Assembly (NCBI GenBank): GCA_036365455.1
Contig: JAWQUS010000022.1
Location: forward strand, 8,494,001 to 8,558,000
Source: Macrosoma leucophasiata
Taxonomy: Eukaryota > Arthropoda > Insecta > Lepidoptera > Hedylidae
Direction: 5' to 3'
Length of the DNA: 64,000 bases
Numbering within the stretch: position 1 is the stretch's first letter; every line of letters begins with the position of its first letter. Under the pieces are notes generated by a model. It saw only the letters and a program-made list of their open reading frames with translations. It was not told the origin of the DNA and ran no database searches. Positions 10,105 through 20,724 of this stretch are shown piece by piece. Made by a program: the position numbers and the translations under genes.

Positions 10105-10787
10105 CATCATCATCATCATTTCAGCCAAGAGACGTCCACTGTTGAACAAAGGCCTCCCCCAAAGAATGCCACAACGAACGGTCCTGGGCCGCCCTCATCC
10201 AGCGATTGCCCGCGACATTCACCAGGTCGTCAGTCCATCTTGTGGGAGGCCTGCCTACGCTTCGTTTCCCGGTACGTGGTCGTCAGTTCTTCGAGCTATG
10301 TGCCCTGCCCACTGCCACTTCAGTTTCGCTATTCGGTGGGCTATGTCAGTTTCTTTGGTTCTTATGCGGATCTCCTCATTTCTGATTCGATCTCGCAGAG
10401 AAACTCCGAGCATAGCCCTCTCCATTGCTCTCTGAGTTTTGGCGTCGGGATGTGACGACCCCATCTCCCGCTAGTGGAAGAATTCTCTTCTAGTGGAAGG
10501 GAATTCTTCCTCTAGTGCAGTCGGTCAACCGAACAATGGCGGTCAAACCATGGCGGTAGGAATATCCGGGATGGGCAGCAGCGTCCCAAGCGTAGCGATT
10601 ATGGCAAATCACCCCAAATGATAATGCACACCAATACACAACGGCCCCTAGTCCCCGGTAGCTCCGCTATTCCTGACCATGGTGGTACCGGTCATGGTAA
10701 CGGCGGGGCAGGGGGTGCTAAGAATCACCGGAAGGAAACGTGGTCGCTCACTATGGGCCTCATAAGAAGGCTCAAGGTCACTCAGAG
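10105..10787 (-). mobile_element. RTE insertion with 5' inversion (twin-priming type)
   Basis: From the left: minus-strand RTE 3' end with (CAT)n (10105-10437), then plus-strand RTE 5' region (about 10439-10730), then a plus-strand piece matching RTE 33089-33139. A 10-bp target duplication GGCCGTATAT flanks it (10095-10104 and 10788-10797) and matches K sequence. The minus and plus parts meet at nearly the same RTE position, with the middle of the ORF deleted. Confidence 0.8.
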
Positions 10788-11069
10788 GGCCGTATATAGC
10801 GAAATAGAATAACAGTCCGTTAACGACCTTACAGGTTGCCTCCAAAACTTCAAATGTAAAGAAGCCATGCTCGAATTACTGTCTGAGACTCCAACTGACT
10901 TTGACTGACATAATAAATAATTGTCTGATTCTGACTTTTACGCTGCATAAACGAATACAAAATATCGTTTTACTTGGCATACACTGGCATATGCGTAACA
11001 GCGATGCCATCATACAGTCAACCCCTCCTATCTCAGTAATTTTTTTTCGAAATAAGTATGTATGTGTAC

Positions 11070-11540
11070 GTACAGTGCTCAACAATAAATATTGCATATC
11101 GAGCCTAGGAAGGAGACTTCGGCTTATTTCGGGTCTGTAGAGCGTTATCTCTTTCGCACCGTACCATTGCCGCTAAATGGTAGTGTTCAGCACTATCGTG
11201 TTCCGGTCAGGTGGTAATGTACGGCCCTGTAATTTCCGGCACAGAGGCATAACACCTTAGGCCTCAGGGGTGGTAACGCATCTGCATTTTGGCCTTGGTC
11301 TTCATGTGGGTGTCTATAGGCTGCAGTCATAACTTAACATCAATGTGAACTGCATGCTTGTTTGCCACTTCGATTACATAAAAAAAAAAAAAATATGATC
11401 AAGTTTTGACCAATACCGGACTGTCAGTGCTTACGTAGGCAGTGTGCAACAGAGATAACGCTATACGAAGTCGAAACGAGCCGATCGTCTCTTTCGCAGG
11501 CTCGATGTGCACTATTAATTGTTGAGTAAGTACTGTAGTT
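11070..11540. mobile_element. Family W fold-back element split by family A
   Basis: The two ends (GTGCTCAACAATAAATATTG and AATTGTTGAG) are inverted repeats. The body has GAGACTTCGGCTTATTTCGG and, inverted, GAGATAACGCTATACGAAGT. Related copies at 43750-43985 and 48323-48567. No ORF. Confidence 0.65.
11164..11393 (+). mobile_element. Family A element, 5'-truncated, inside W
   Basis: Begins at TTGCCGCTAAATGGTAGTG and ends in a 13-base A-run. Confidence 0.8.
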
Positions 11541-11663
11541 ATATTTATTCTAAACAGATTAAAATGTTTTCGCAATATAATTAAGTAATACCTACTAGTA
11601 TTTAATACTGCTCACAAAATGAGCTACATCGGGGTATGTTTTGCGCAATGATACATGTATTAC

Positions 11664-11822
11664 TTTTTTTATGTAATAGAAGTGGCAAACAAGCATGCAG
11701 TTCACATTCATGTTAAGTGATGACTGCAGCCTATAGACACACAAAGATCAAGGTCAAAATGCAGATGCGTTACCACTCCTGAGGCCTAAAGTGTTATGCC
11801 TCCGGAAATTACAGGGCCGTTA
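11664..11822 (-). mobile_element. Family A fragment
   Basis: Reverse complement of the 3' half, ending at TTACAGGGCCG. The following 11823-11957 shows no gene. Confidence 0.75.
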
Positions 11823-11957
11823 TTTAATTTTTACTTAATTTAGCACGGTTTGTTATTTTTGCCGCGATCCCCCCTCTTCACATGGTGAGATTAGATGACT
11901 CCCCTCCAGTTCCCCTTTTAATATCTCACTTAATTATTTGAAAACCCCCTAACCCAA

Positions 11958-12352
11958 CAACGCCGCTAAATAGTAGTGTTCAGCACTATCATGTTCCGGT
12001 GAGGTGGTAATGTCCGATCCTGTAATTTCCAGCACCGTGGCATAATACCTTAAGCCTCAGGAGTGGCAACGCATCTGCATTTTGACCTCTGGTCATTGTG
12101 TGGGTGTCTTTAGGCTGCAGTCATCACTTAACATCAATGTGAACTGCATGCTTGTTTGCCACTTTTATTGGATAAAAAAAACGCGCCCTTTGCCCGAGTA
12201 GTTGCCACACCATCGCGTCGCACTGTGTGTTTTTGCAACACTCTAATTGTATAAATAATATTGTATTGTTCAATAGTGAAGCCAAAGTTCAAAACACGAA
12301 CAATAAATAATCCTAAATAAAATAAAAAAACAAATAATTAAATTTCAAATTG
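11958..12352 (+). repeat. Duplicated block: family A plus 180-bp flank, copy 1
   Basis: A truncated A element (11960-12176) plus the private flank beginning CGCGCCCTTTGCCCGAGTAG. The whole block recurs in direct orientation at 12976-13372 with few changes, so it was copied as one unit rather than as two separate A insertions. Confidence 0.8.
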
Positions 12353-12900
12353 GTCTACAAGGACACTTTTGCATTGTCAGGGTCCAAGCTACCTATAGTG
12401 ACAATAATAGTAAGTTATATGATCTTATATATGTATATAAAAATCAATTGCTGTTCGTTAGTCTCGCTTAAACTCGAGAACGCGTGGACCGATTTGGCTA
12501 ATTTTGGTTATGAATGATTTTTGGAAGTCCAGGGAAGGTTTGAAAGGTAAGAAAATATGAAGAAATTCAAAGGGAAATAGTAAAAACCACAATTTTATTT
12601 TCCCATACAAATAGTCTGTATCTCTCATACCTTTGACACATTATTTCATTCTGAGGCAATACGAAGTTTGCCGGGTCAGCTAGTTAATAAAAATCCTTAG
12701 ATCTAATACAAATTGCAATACAAATTTGAACGTCCATGGCATATGCGTATATAAATACACACATGCATATACTCATAAAAAAAACTTAACACTGTAAATA
12801 ACGTGATAGAAAATATCACCCGCAAACCACAACAGATCAGTCCGCACAATCAGCACCCGTTCACGAGTATGACGCATGTGACAACCGGCTCGAAGTCAAT
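12353..12900 (-). mobile_element. Family U tail pieces around a Helitron
   Basis: 12353-12422 is the minus-strand U tail (TTGGTCTACAAGGACACTTT). After the F element, 12684-12900 resumes with U-associated sequence (CCTTAGATCTAATACA; CAGCACCCGTTCACGAGTAT), also found near 26530. Confidence 0.55.
12423..12683 (+). mobile_element. Family F Helitron-like element
   Basis: 261 bp. 5' TCTTATATATG, 3' GCCGGGTCAGCTAG, flanked by A and T without a target duplication. No coding capacity. Confidence 0.75.
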
Positions 12901-12927
12901 TTTCTCTGTCCATTTTTTCTTCAATGT

Positions 12928-13372
12928 TACTTTAACGGAGCTGGTACGTGTAGGCACCACCGCATTACCTATATACTTGTCGCTAAATAGTAGTGTTCAG
13001 CACTATCGTGTTCCGGTCAGGTGGTAATGTACGGCCCTGTAATTTCTGACACAGAGGCATAACACCTTAAGCCTCAGGAGTGGCAACGCACCTGCATTTT
13101 GACCTCTGGTCATTGTGTGGGTGTCTATAGGCTGCAGTTATCACTTAACATCAATGTGATCTGCATGCTTGTTTGCCACTTTTATTGGATAAAAAAAAAC
13201 GCGCCCTTTGCCCGAGTAGTTGCCACACCATCGCGTCGCACTGTGTGTTTTTGCAACACACTAATTGTATAAATAGTATTGTATTGTTCAATAGTGAAGC
13301 CAAAGTTCAAAACACGAACAATAGATAATCCTAAATAAAATAAAAAAACAAATAATTAAATTTCAAATGGGT
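12928..13372 (+). repeat. Family A element plus duplicated flank, copy 2
   Basis: The A element starts ACGGAGCTGGTACGTG (12928) and is more complete than in copy 1. From 12976 on it matches 11958-12352, including the non-A flank. Confidence 0.75.
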
Positions 13373-13437
13373 CTAGAAATTTCCTAAAAATCTATAAAAA
13401 TTATTAGTTTTTTAATTGAAATATATTGTTTAAAGAT

Positions 13438-13715
13438 ATATGGAAATAAAAATTTGACGTCAGGCGAGACTCGAACTCGCGGCCACTGGGAATCTAGTCC
13501 AGCCGCTCTTCCAACTGAGCTACCGAAGTCCTGCCCGATTTGTCAAATCTTTCCTTCACAATTATTGCATTGCCTTATGGTGGCAGTAGCGCCATCTATC
13601 AGACTATGCTAGTTAGGCAACCGATATAATAAACTTTGCAGTTTATTTATCGTAAAGAAGTCGCTTTTACCCTTAATAATTGTTTTATATTATTTCGCAT
13701 TAACACATGCTCATG
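13438..13715 (-). repeat. Family G copy with tRNA-like module
   Basis: The minus-strand tRNA-like module (about 13458-13533) has GGTAGCTCAGTTGGAAGAGC and a B-box GCGAGTTCGAGTCTCGC. Conserved flank with GCATTGCCTTATGGTGGCAG. This copy has the most tRNA-Tyr-like D-arm. Confidence 0.7.
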
Positions 13716-14085
13716 AACTATTTTGGTTTCGTTCCTAGCACCAAAATTAACTTGTAGCACTAATATTTACTTCCGTTTATGGCCGTTCGCGGTCACAATG
13801 ACATATTGCTACTTCCACGACATTACTGTTTAAGGACATCTAGAATAAATATTTGTTTACCTACATCACAACGTTTTAGAAACCAAGTGCCATAATACAA
13901 AGTCAACTCAAAGTTTGCTTAGCCAAGGCAACCATGTTGGATATATATTACATTGCCGACCTTCGCGTTACTTTATACGATAATGTAGCGAAATAGGCTA
14001 TTTGAATAGGTTATAAAAGGAATCTTCCAGATACGTGTTCATATGATGAAAGTTATAATGATTATTATCTAATTAAAACATTTGA
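13716..14085. other. No gene seen
   Basis: No repeat shared within the window and no coding exon or RNA gene recognised. May be unique sequence. Confidence 0.4.
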
Positions 14086-14402
14086 AAACTGCCTCGGTAG
14101 CCTAGTGGTAGCAGGCCACTACTACTACGCTGAGGTCCTGGGTTCTATTCCCGGGTAGGAGGTTATCAGAGATAATGGTGTAAAGTCTTTTATCTCTGGT
14201 TCTATTGGGATTTTTCCATTTTCTGGAAATTTCCCAGTGCCTCGAAGTTTGGTAATGTGTCCGGAGATGTAAACAGGCTCGCCACCTGTTACATGGACCA
14301 AAAACGTAACCGGCGAATCGTGGGTGTTTGCATGTATGCTTGAATGCATGCATTTACCTCCGCCTACCCCTTCAGGGATTACAGACGTGAAGTTACGTTA
14401 AT
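14086..14402 (+). mobile_element. Family C tRNA-headed SINE
   Basis: A-box TAGCCTAGTGGTAGCAGG, B-box-like GGGTTCTATTCCCGG, body and 3' end as in the other copies. ACATTTG lies on both sides as a likely short target duplication. Confidence 0.85.
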
Positions 14403-14435
14403 ACATTTGTTTGTTTGCTGCTAGAATCAAAACAT

Positions 14436-14901
14436 CAGCCAGCGGGCTCGACTAGCCGTACGTGATGCTGTACTTACTCCAACGCTTTTATGTGGAAGCG
14501 AGAGCTGGGTATGCAGGAAAGAGCATGAAAGTAAGTTGAACGCGGTCGCGATGAGATCTTTGCGCAGGATCTGCGGTGTATCACTCACCGATCGCGTTCG
14601 TAATGAAGATGTAAGAAAGAGGCTTTGTGTGAATGATAGTATCGGTGTAAAAATGAAAAAAGGCATGCTCCGATGATTCGGGCATATAGAAAGAATGTCG
14701 AATGAACGAATGACGAAACAGATATACCTTCTACCTTCATCATTCTCTTCATACATGCACGCCGATTCCTAAGACTTTTGACCCCACCATCAGACAGAAC
14801 TCGATCTATTTAGTCATTGTAGGTCAGTCTTGGTCTTCCTGGGCCTCTGCAACCATCCACATTCGCATTGTATATTGTATATCTGTTTAGTCATTCGCTC
14901 A
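14436..14901 (+). pseudogene. Family O LINE C-terminus in a fold-back arrangement
   Basis: Plus-strand translation of about 14440-14728 reads ESWVCRKEHESKLNAVAMRS, then RRICGVSLTDRVRNEDVRKR and KKGMLR, with a stop replacing Trp before FGHIERMSNERM. These are typical LINE C-terminal residues. At about 14729 the sequence switches to the minus-strand copy of the same 3' region (CTACCTTCATCATTCTC onward). Broken gene; no product expected. Confidence 0.7.
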
Positions 14902-15260
14902 TCTATACATATAATAAAACAGTGAAATCTGCGTGTCTGTACATTGTATATATTTACGAAAAACCAATCGGGGGCAATGTTAAAATAGTATTAAAACACT
15001 TTTCAATGATTTTTAAATTTTTTGTCTGTCTGTTTGTCCCTTTGTCCAGGCTAATCTCCGAAGATACTGGACGGATTCGAATGAAACTTTTTGTGGTGTA
15101 AAGATACTAAGCCTGGCCAACATTTAGGCTACTATTTTCTGCGGGAAAATCACTCATTCCCACGGGAATCTTTACATTCAATTTCATTTTCCTATACAAT
15201 ATCAAACCTTTGACACATTATTTCATTGTGAGGCAATACGAAGTTTGCCGGGTCAGCTAG
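14902..15260 (+). mobile_element. Helitron-like element (F-type 3' end) inside O
   Basis: 5' TCTATACAT, 3' GCCGGGTCAGCTAG. The left flank CATTCGCTCA and right flank TTCGACAT are contiguous in uninterrupted O copies (9209-9226; 60549-60566 with one change), so insertion was exactly between A and T with no duplication. Confidence 0.85.
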
Positions 15261-15313
15261 TTCGACATATTTATATATAAAGTGGTACAGTCTCATTACA
15301 GTATTTGGAGTCT

Positions 15314-15595
15314 TCTACTGGTGGCAGAGCACTAGTGACGCAGCTCTCGGGCGTAGGCAACAACGCATTACCTAATATACTTGCCGCTAAATGGTAGTGT
15401 TCAGCACTATCGTGTTCCGGTCGGGTGGTAATGTGGCCCTGTAATTTCCGGCACAGAGGCATAACACCTTAGGCCTCAGGAGTGGTAACGCATCTGCATT
15501 TTGATCTTGGTCTTTGTGTAAGTGTCTATAGGCTGCAGTCATCACTTAACATCAATGTGAACACTGTGTTTGACACTTCCATTACATTAAAAAAA
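15314..15595 (+). mobile_element. Family A element
   Basis: Full-length type, with substitutions near the 5' hairpin (GCAGAGCACTAGTGACGCAG) that break the usual GAGCTC palindrome. Confidence 0.8.
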
Positions 15596-15644
15596 AGTTA
15601 AAAACAAAGCACGAGCCAATGTAGGTGTACTTTTTATGTAATAA

Positions 15645-16291
15645 CTAGCTGTGCCCGCGACTCCATCCGCGTGAGAATTTATGATTGTTAAGTAATCTAC
15701 CCGAACGAAGTCGCGAGCGCAGCTTGAATAAAAGTAGCCTTCTCCTTATTACATCAGCTATCTGGCAGTGAAAGTCCCGTCAAAATCGGTCCAGCCGTTC
15801 CCAAGATTAACCGGCACAAACAGACAGACAAAAATTAAAAAAAATGTTTTTTGGGTATATGTACCGTGTAACTACCGTGTAACCATGTAACTGCCTCGGT
15901 AGCCCAGTGGTAGCAGGCCACTACTACTACGCTGAGGTCCTGGGTTCGATTCCCGGGTAGGGGGGTTATCGGAGATAATGGTGAAAAAGCCTTTATCTCT
16001 GGTTCTATTGGGATTTTTCCATTTTCTGGAAATTTCCCAGTACCTCAAAGTTTGGTAATGTGCCCGGAGATGTCAACAGCCTCGCCACCTGTTACATGGG
16101 CCAAAACGTAACCGGCGAATCGTGGGTGTTTGCATGTATGCTTGAATGCATGCATTTACCTCTGCCTACCCCTTCGGGGATTACAGGCGTGAAGTTACGT
16201 TATGTACCGTGTATAAACACATATGCATTTAGTAAAAAGCGGTTTTTTTAATTTTACAAACAGACACTCCAATTTTATTTATTTGTATAGA
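15645..16291 (-). mobile_element. Family E Helitron-like element split by SINE C
   Basis: CTAG at the minus-strand 3' end (15645-15648), TCTATAC at the 5' end (to 16291), A before and T after on the plus strand. The C insertion carries ATGTACCGTGTA on both sides, which is native E sequence. Confidence 0.75.
15888..16204 (+). mobile_element. Family C tRNA-headed SINE inside E
   Basis: B-box GGGTTCGATTCCCGG is intact. This copy looks the least diverged of the family here. Confidence 0.85.
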
Positions 16292-16760
16292 TTTAATCAT
16301 TTGACTCGAAAAGTTACGCAATATTTCGCGACCGTGACATGATGTCAGTTTTTTTTTAAATTACTTTAATATTAAGCAAATAAAAAACAGGCAGTTTTTA
16401 TTCATGCCTCAATAAAATTTGAGATGATTAAAATGCTCATGAATTAAATATGAACTAAAACTTCTAGTACCTGACCTTTTGGATAGGTCAGGAACTAATT
16501 TAAGTTTATTAATTTATTTTATTACTTTTTTACTTATTTCTATACTGAATTTTATTAATATATCTTGGGTGAGTTTGTTCACCAAGAGTGTTAAAAAAGT
16601 CTGTATTAGAAATTGGAATAATTTAAAAATATTTGATAGTATGATTTCATACACGTGTATGATTTACATTGAATTATTATTGTCCTTATGATAATGTATA
16701 AATAATTAAAAAGAAACATAACTTTCTTACAAAGGTACAGTAAGCGGAAAAAATACATTT
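16292..16760. other. AT-rich stretch, no gene seen
   Basis: Open frames here lack splice sites or recognisable domains; no repeat or RNA seen. Confidence 0.5.
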
Positions 16761-16762
16761 CA

Positions 16763-17056
16763 CTGGTGGTAGAACTCCAGTGACGGAGCTCGCGGGCGTA
16801 GGCACCACCGCATTACCTTATATACTTGCCGCTAAATGGTAGTGTTCAGCACTATCGTGTTCCGGTCAGGTGGTAAAGTACGGCCCTATAATTTCCAGGA
16901 CAGAGACATATAACTTTACGCCTCAGGAGTGGTAACGCATCTGCATTTTGACCTTGATCTTTGTGTGTGGGTGTCTATAGGCTGTAGTCATCACTTAACA
17001 TCATTGTGAACTGCATGCTTGTTTGCCACTTCCATTACATAAAAAAAAAAAAAAAA
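16763..17056 (+). mobile_element. Family A element, full-length type
   Basis: Starts ACTGGTGGTAGAACTCCAG, ends with a long A-run. Confidence 0.85.
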
Positions 17057-17177
17057 TAGTAGATTTGTTTAGCTACCCAAAAGTGTTTATGATCCAAAAT
17101 CAACCAAAATGTATATCTAAAAGCGCTGCCCAAAGTCCCAAAGCCACTATTCCACGCAAACAAAGTTGCGGGCACAG

Positions 17178-17451
17178 GTAGTGTTACAATAACTTTAACT
17201 TTAACAAATATCGTGGTGCAACGTGAGTGATGAGTTATGTGAGTGTGCCGTTTCGAATGTTTTGTGCATAGTTTCCATACTGTTCATATTTGTACTGTGC
17301 TGGCGAGCAGGCGAGCGCCTACTCCCCGCGTGCCTTCCGCTACCCAGCGCAGTCGCGCGCCCCTTTTTATCTGTATGTTTTACAATAGGGCTCGAGTTGA
17401 GCTTCGTGTCGGCGTCCCGTCTTGTCTACATGTATTACGTCGGCTGTATAG
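17178..17451. other. Q fragment and GC-rich unique segment
   Basis: 17178-17222 is an inverted fragment of family Q (ACTTTAACTTTAACAAATAT). 17223-17451 is GC-rich for this window and open in two frames, but has no recognised domain, so I do not call a gene. Confidence 0.35.
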
Positions 17452-17993
17452 AGGTGATGCGAGCTCGGCTCTGGTTCGTACACTCCCTCAAAAAATGGGT
17501 AAATTAAAGAAAATCCGAAAAAAATACAATTAATTTATTTTCAACCACATTTAATTCAAACGATTTTATCATGTTCAACCATGTTAACCATGTTGAACAT
17601 GGCGGCGATACAGCCGACGCTTGGGATAGTACCTATGTAGACAAAACAAAACTAATGCTATCTCTATCTTACTTTGTGCAGCACAAATTAACAAAAAAAC
17701 GATGTATCGAATCGATCAATTTAAAGAGGTTGCGATGAATTTCTTAAAATTGGAAATCGATTAGTATCGATTATTAGTAAAATTTGTCAAAATGACGTCG
17801 CCCGCCATATTCGTCATCTTGGTTTTGAGTTGCAATTCTAACTACAAATAACGCTTTGTAACTCCAAACAAAGCTAAATAAGTGAAAATATGCAGTAAAA
17901 ACCGTTTTTATATTGATTTTGCCTGTTTAATGATATTGTGTACAATACATGGCCGGAGGTCCATACATTTTTGCAACATCTCCTTTTGTATGA
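17452..17993 (+). mobile_element. Family V element (TIR type)
   Basis: Left end GAGCTCGGCTCTGGTTCG; right end TTTTTGCAACATCTCC. In the copy at 63861 the left end reads GGAGATGTTGC, the inverse of that right end, giving about 11-bp TIRs. No transposase. Confidence 0.65.
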
Positions 17994-18270
17994 AAGTAGA
18001 TTAAACGGACTGCGACGTGTCCGTGTCTGACGTCTGTTCTGGCTTCTTAGAGTTGCTTATCATCCTAAATTAATAAAGTTTCTGATTCTGATTCTTCTGA
18101 CCTATACCTACCTACACATACATATTATTTGAACGTTCAATGGTTCAATGAACAAAATAAGGATTTGCAAAAAACTTCTTAAGTATCGTTTTTAAAAAAC
18201 AAACACTACATTTTGTGACGGCAAAAACGTGGCAGCATACCTTCATTATTCTACCGTACCTAACTTTTTG

Positions 18271-18612
18271 AAGAGACTTTGTGTGAATGATAGTATCGGT
18301 GTAAAAATGAAAAAAGGCATGCTCCGATGGTTCGGGCATATAGAAAGAATGTCGAATGAGCGAATGACTAAACAGATATACAATGCGAATGTGGATGGTT
18401 GCAGAGGCCCAGGAAGACCAAGGCTGACCTACCATGACCAAATAGGTCGAGTTCTGTCTGATGGTGGGGTCAAAAGTCTTAGGAATCGGCGTGCATGTAT
18501 GAAGAGAATGATGAAGGTAGACGAGGCACGAGAGGTTTGTCAGAACCGGGATATCTGGCGCTCTACACTCTCTGCCTACCCCGTTAGGGACCTGGCGTGA
18601 AGATACATACAT
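18271..18612 (+). mobile_element. Family O LINE, 5'-truncated, with 13-bp target duplication
   Basis: Encodes the LINE C-terminus without a break: LCVNDSIGVKMKKGMLRWFG, ERMTKQIYNANVDGCRGPGR and YPVRDLA plus stop. The (CATA)n tail follows. The target duplication ACCTAACTTTTTG (18258-18270 and 18613-18625) is exact. Only about 110 codons remain, with no reverse transcriptase, so it is dead on arrival. Exact flanks suggest a fairly young insertion. Confidence 0.85.
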
Positions 18613-18764
18613 ACCTAACTTTTTGCTTAATTTAATAATAATTCTTTACAATTTGAATTATGTTTGTAAAATGGAAGGAAACACGTTTTTAGGAGTGGAA
18701 TTAAATTTATAATTACACCGCCTACTAACGGAAGAATCAAGTCTCTAGTACCTACCAATAGATT

Positions 18765-18842
18765 TTGCGCTAAACCGCGGACAGATAGACAGACGGACAT
18801 GGCGAAACTATAAGGTTTCCTTGTTTACTACGGAACCCTAAT
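18765..18842 (+). repeat. Family R fragment
   Basis: TTTGCGCTAAACCGCGGAC, an ACAG microsatellite and TACTACGGAACCCTA. Confidence 0.65.
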
Positions 18843-18884
18843 AAAAAAGCGATCTTGACATATGAGTTAAGTTAAGTTAATGAG

Positions 18885-19187
18885 TTTTTACTGGTGGTAG
18901 AGCTCCAGTGACGGAGGTCGGGGGCGTAGGCACCACCGCATTACCTAATATACTTGGCGCTAAATAGTGGTGTTCAGCACTATCGTGTTCTGATCAGGTT
19001 GTAATGTACGGCCCTGTAATTTCCGGCACAGAGGCATAACACCTTAGGCCTCAGGAGTGGTAACGCATCTGCATTTTTACCTTGGTCTTTGTGTGGGTGT
19101 CTATAGGCTGCAGTCATCACTTAACATCAATGTGAACTTACAACTTACATGCTTGCTTGCCACTTCCATTACATAAAAAAAAAAAAA
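18885..19187 (+). mobile_element. Family A element, full-length type
   Basis: Begins TTTTTACTGGTGG, ends in an A-run; about 10 extra bases near the 3' end (ACTTACAACTTACATGC). Confidence 0.85.
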
Positions 19188-19270
19188 GTCAATTTAGTTT
19201 AAAAACGAAATCGGCTTTTTGTTCCCAATATCTTTTCTTTATAATAATCTCATAGGGCCTATCATTTTTT

Positions 19271-19562
19271 TTTTTTTTTTTATGTAATGGAAGTGGTAAA
19301 CAAGCATGCAGTTCACATTGATGTTAAGTGATGACTGCAGCCTATAGACACCCACACAAAGACCAAGGTCAAAATGCAGATGCGTTACCACTCCTGAGGC
19401 CTAAGGTCTTATGCCTCTGTGCCGGAAATTACAGGGCCGTACATTACCACCTGACCGGAACACGATAGTGTTGAACACTACCATTTAGCGGCAAGTATAT
19501 TAGGTAATGCGGTGGTGCCTACGCCCACGAGCTCCGTCACTGGAGCTCTACCACCAGTAAAA
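19271..19562 (-). mobile_element. Family A element, full-length type
   Basis: Complete minus-strand copy from T-run to CCAGTAAAAA, keeping the GAGCTCC/GGAGCTC hairpin with one substitution nearby. Confidence 0.9.
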
Positions 19563-19565
19563 AAT

Positions 19566-19746
19566 ATTGTTGCGGATGTGTGCTAAAGCGTTCCTGCGAC
19601 CCCGCCACCTAGTGCGGACGAGTCGGAACACCCAGGGGTTTTTAGTGGGTAGACGGACGTCTTCTCTTTGTCCGGAGTCCCACATAACCCACCCCTCTCC
19701 CCAAGGGTGGGTATGCGTAACACATTTTCATCTGGATAAAAAAAAG
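19566..19746 (+). mobile_element. LINE 3' UTR fragment with poly(A)
   Basis: GGGTAGACGGACGTCTTCTC and TTGTCCGGAGTCCCACATAA, followed by CATCTGGAT and an A-run, resemble lepidopteran LINE 3' ends. No coding part. 19747-20024 has no supported gene. Confidence 0.5.
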
Positions 19747-20024
19747 GGCTTAACATATTAAATTTACCGCCTTCAAAACTGACCTAACCCATGTGTCTAT
19801 TAAATGAAATAGGTCAATTGTTTGTCGGCTTTAAGAAACAAGATAAAAAATTATTCACAAAAATTTTCCTTATCGTACGTGCTCATGTAGGTAGTTTTCG
19901 TATAATTTTCAAGGTTTTGGGTCAATGGGTTGTAGACCTTGTTTTTCGATCAATTATAAAGGTCAGGGGCAATCTAGACTTGGAATATAGAGACCTGTAT
20001 TGGAAAATAACCTTTATGATTTTT

Positions 20025-20400
20025 CTTTTGGTTGTAATGGCATCCCTGTTACGCATATTGTCAATGTCAAGTGAACAATATATCGTATTCGTATGCGGCG
20101 TAAAAGTAAGAATCAGTCAGTCAGTCAATTATTTATTATGTCAGTCAAGTGGGTCACAGACAATAATTCGGGTAAAGCGATGGCTACTTTACCAGAACAT
20201 TGACAATGAAGTTTTGGAGGCAACCTGAAAGGTCGTGTTTTAGCATTGTTATTATATTTCACTATACACGGCCACTGTAATAAACCTATATCAAACAAAA
20301 TGCCGCCAAATTTATTCAATTTAACATAAAAATACACCAAGAAAATGAGGTAAAATAAGAGCACCACACGCATGTTTCAAGCTGCCCGCCAAAACTCTTG
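20025..20400 (-). mobile_element. Family K retroposon
   Basis: Minus-strand sense; contains a (TCAG)n stretch, GAAGTTTTGGAGGCAACCTG on the plus strand and the 5' end GCGGGCAGCTT. No coding evidence. Confidence 0.75.
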
Positions 20401-20424
20401 GGAGACTTAACACGATTTTTTTCT

Positions 20425-20714
20425 TTACTATAATGGCTTCGCTATTACGCATATTGCCAGTGTCAAGTAAAATGATATTTCGTATTCACAAGCAGCGTTA
20501 AAGTATGAGTCAGTCGGTCAATTATAAGTCAGTCAGTCAGAGTCACAGTCAGTAATTCGAGTAAAGCGATGGCTACTTTACCAGAACATTTACAATGAAG
20601 TTTTGGAGGCAACCTGAAAGGTCGTGTTTTAGCATTGTTATTATATTTCACTATAGGTACACGGGCACTGTAATAAACCTATATCAAACAAAATGCTATC
20701 AACTTTATTTAATA
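20425..20714 (-). mobile_element. Family K retroposon cut at a Helitron terminus
   Basis: Same modules as the previous copy, but it stops at TTTATTTAATA followed by CTAGCGGTTTGACCCG, i.e. a Helitron-like 3' end lies at the K site also hit at 9727/10042 and 38350/39035. Confidence 0.7.
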
Positions 20715-20724
20715 CTAGCGGTTT

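Larger units (their letters stand above)
9658..11030 (+). mobile_element. Family K retroposon broken by a Helitron and an RTE
   Basis: K sense sequence appears in pieces: 9658-9727, 10042-10104 (AAAGTTGGTGGCATTTTGAT, GGTTTATTACAGTGGCCG) and 10788-11030 (GGTTGCCTCCAAAACTTC to GCGTAACAGCGATGCCAT). The interruptions are a Helitron-like F element and an inverted RTE. Other K copies: 20025, 20425, 21200, 38266, 47932 and 50393. Confidence 0.75.

Noticed and set aside
17223..17507. Two overlapping GC-rich open frames
   Set aside because: They extend into a V transposon and have no recognised domain.
19791..20228. 145-codon open frame with an ATG
   Set aside because: It runs straight into the minus-strand K retroposon and has no domain or splice logic.
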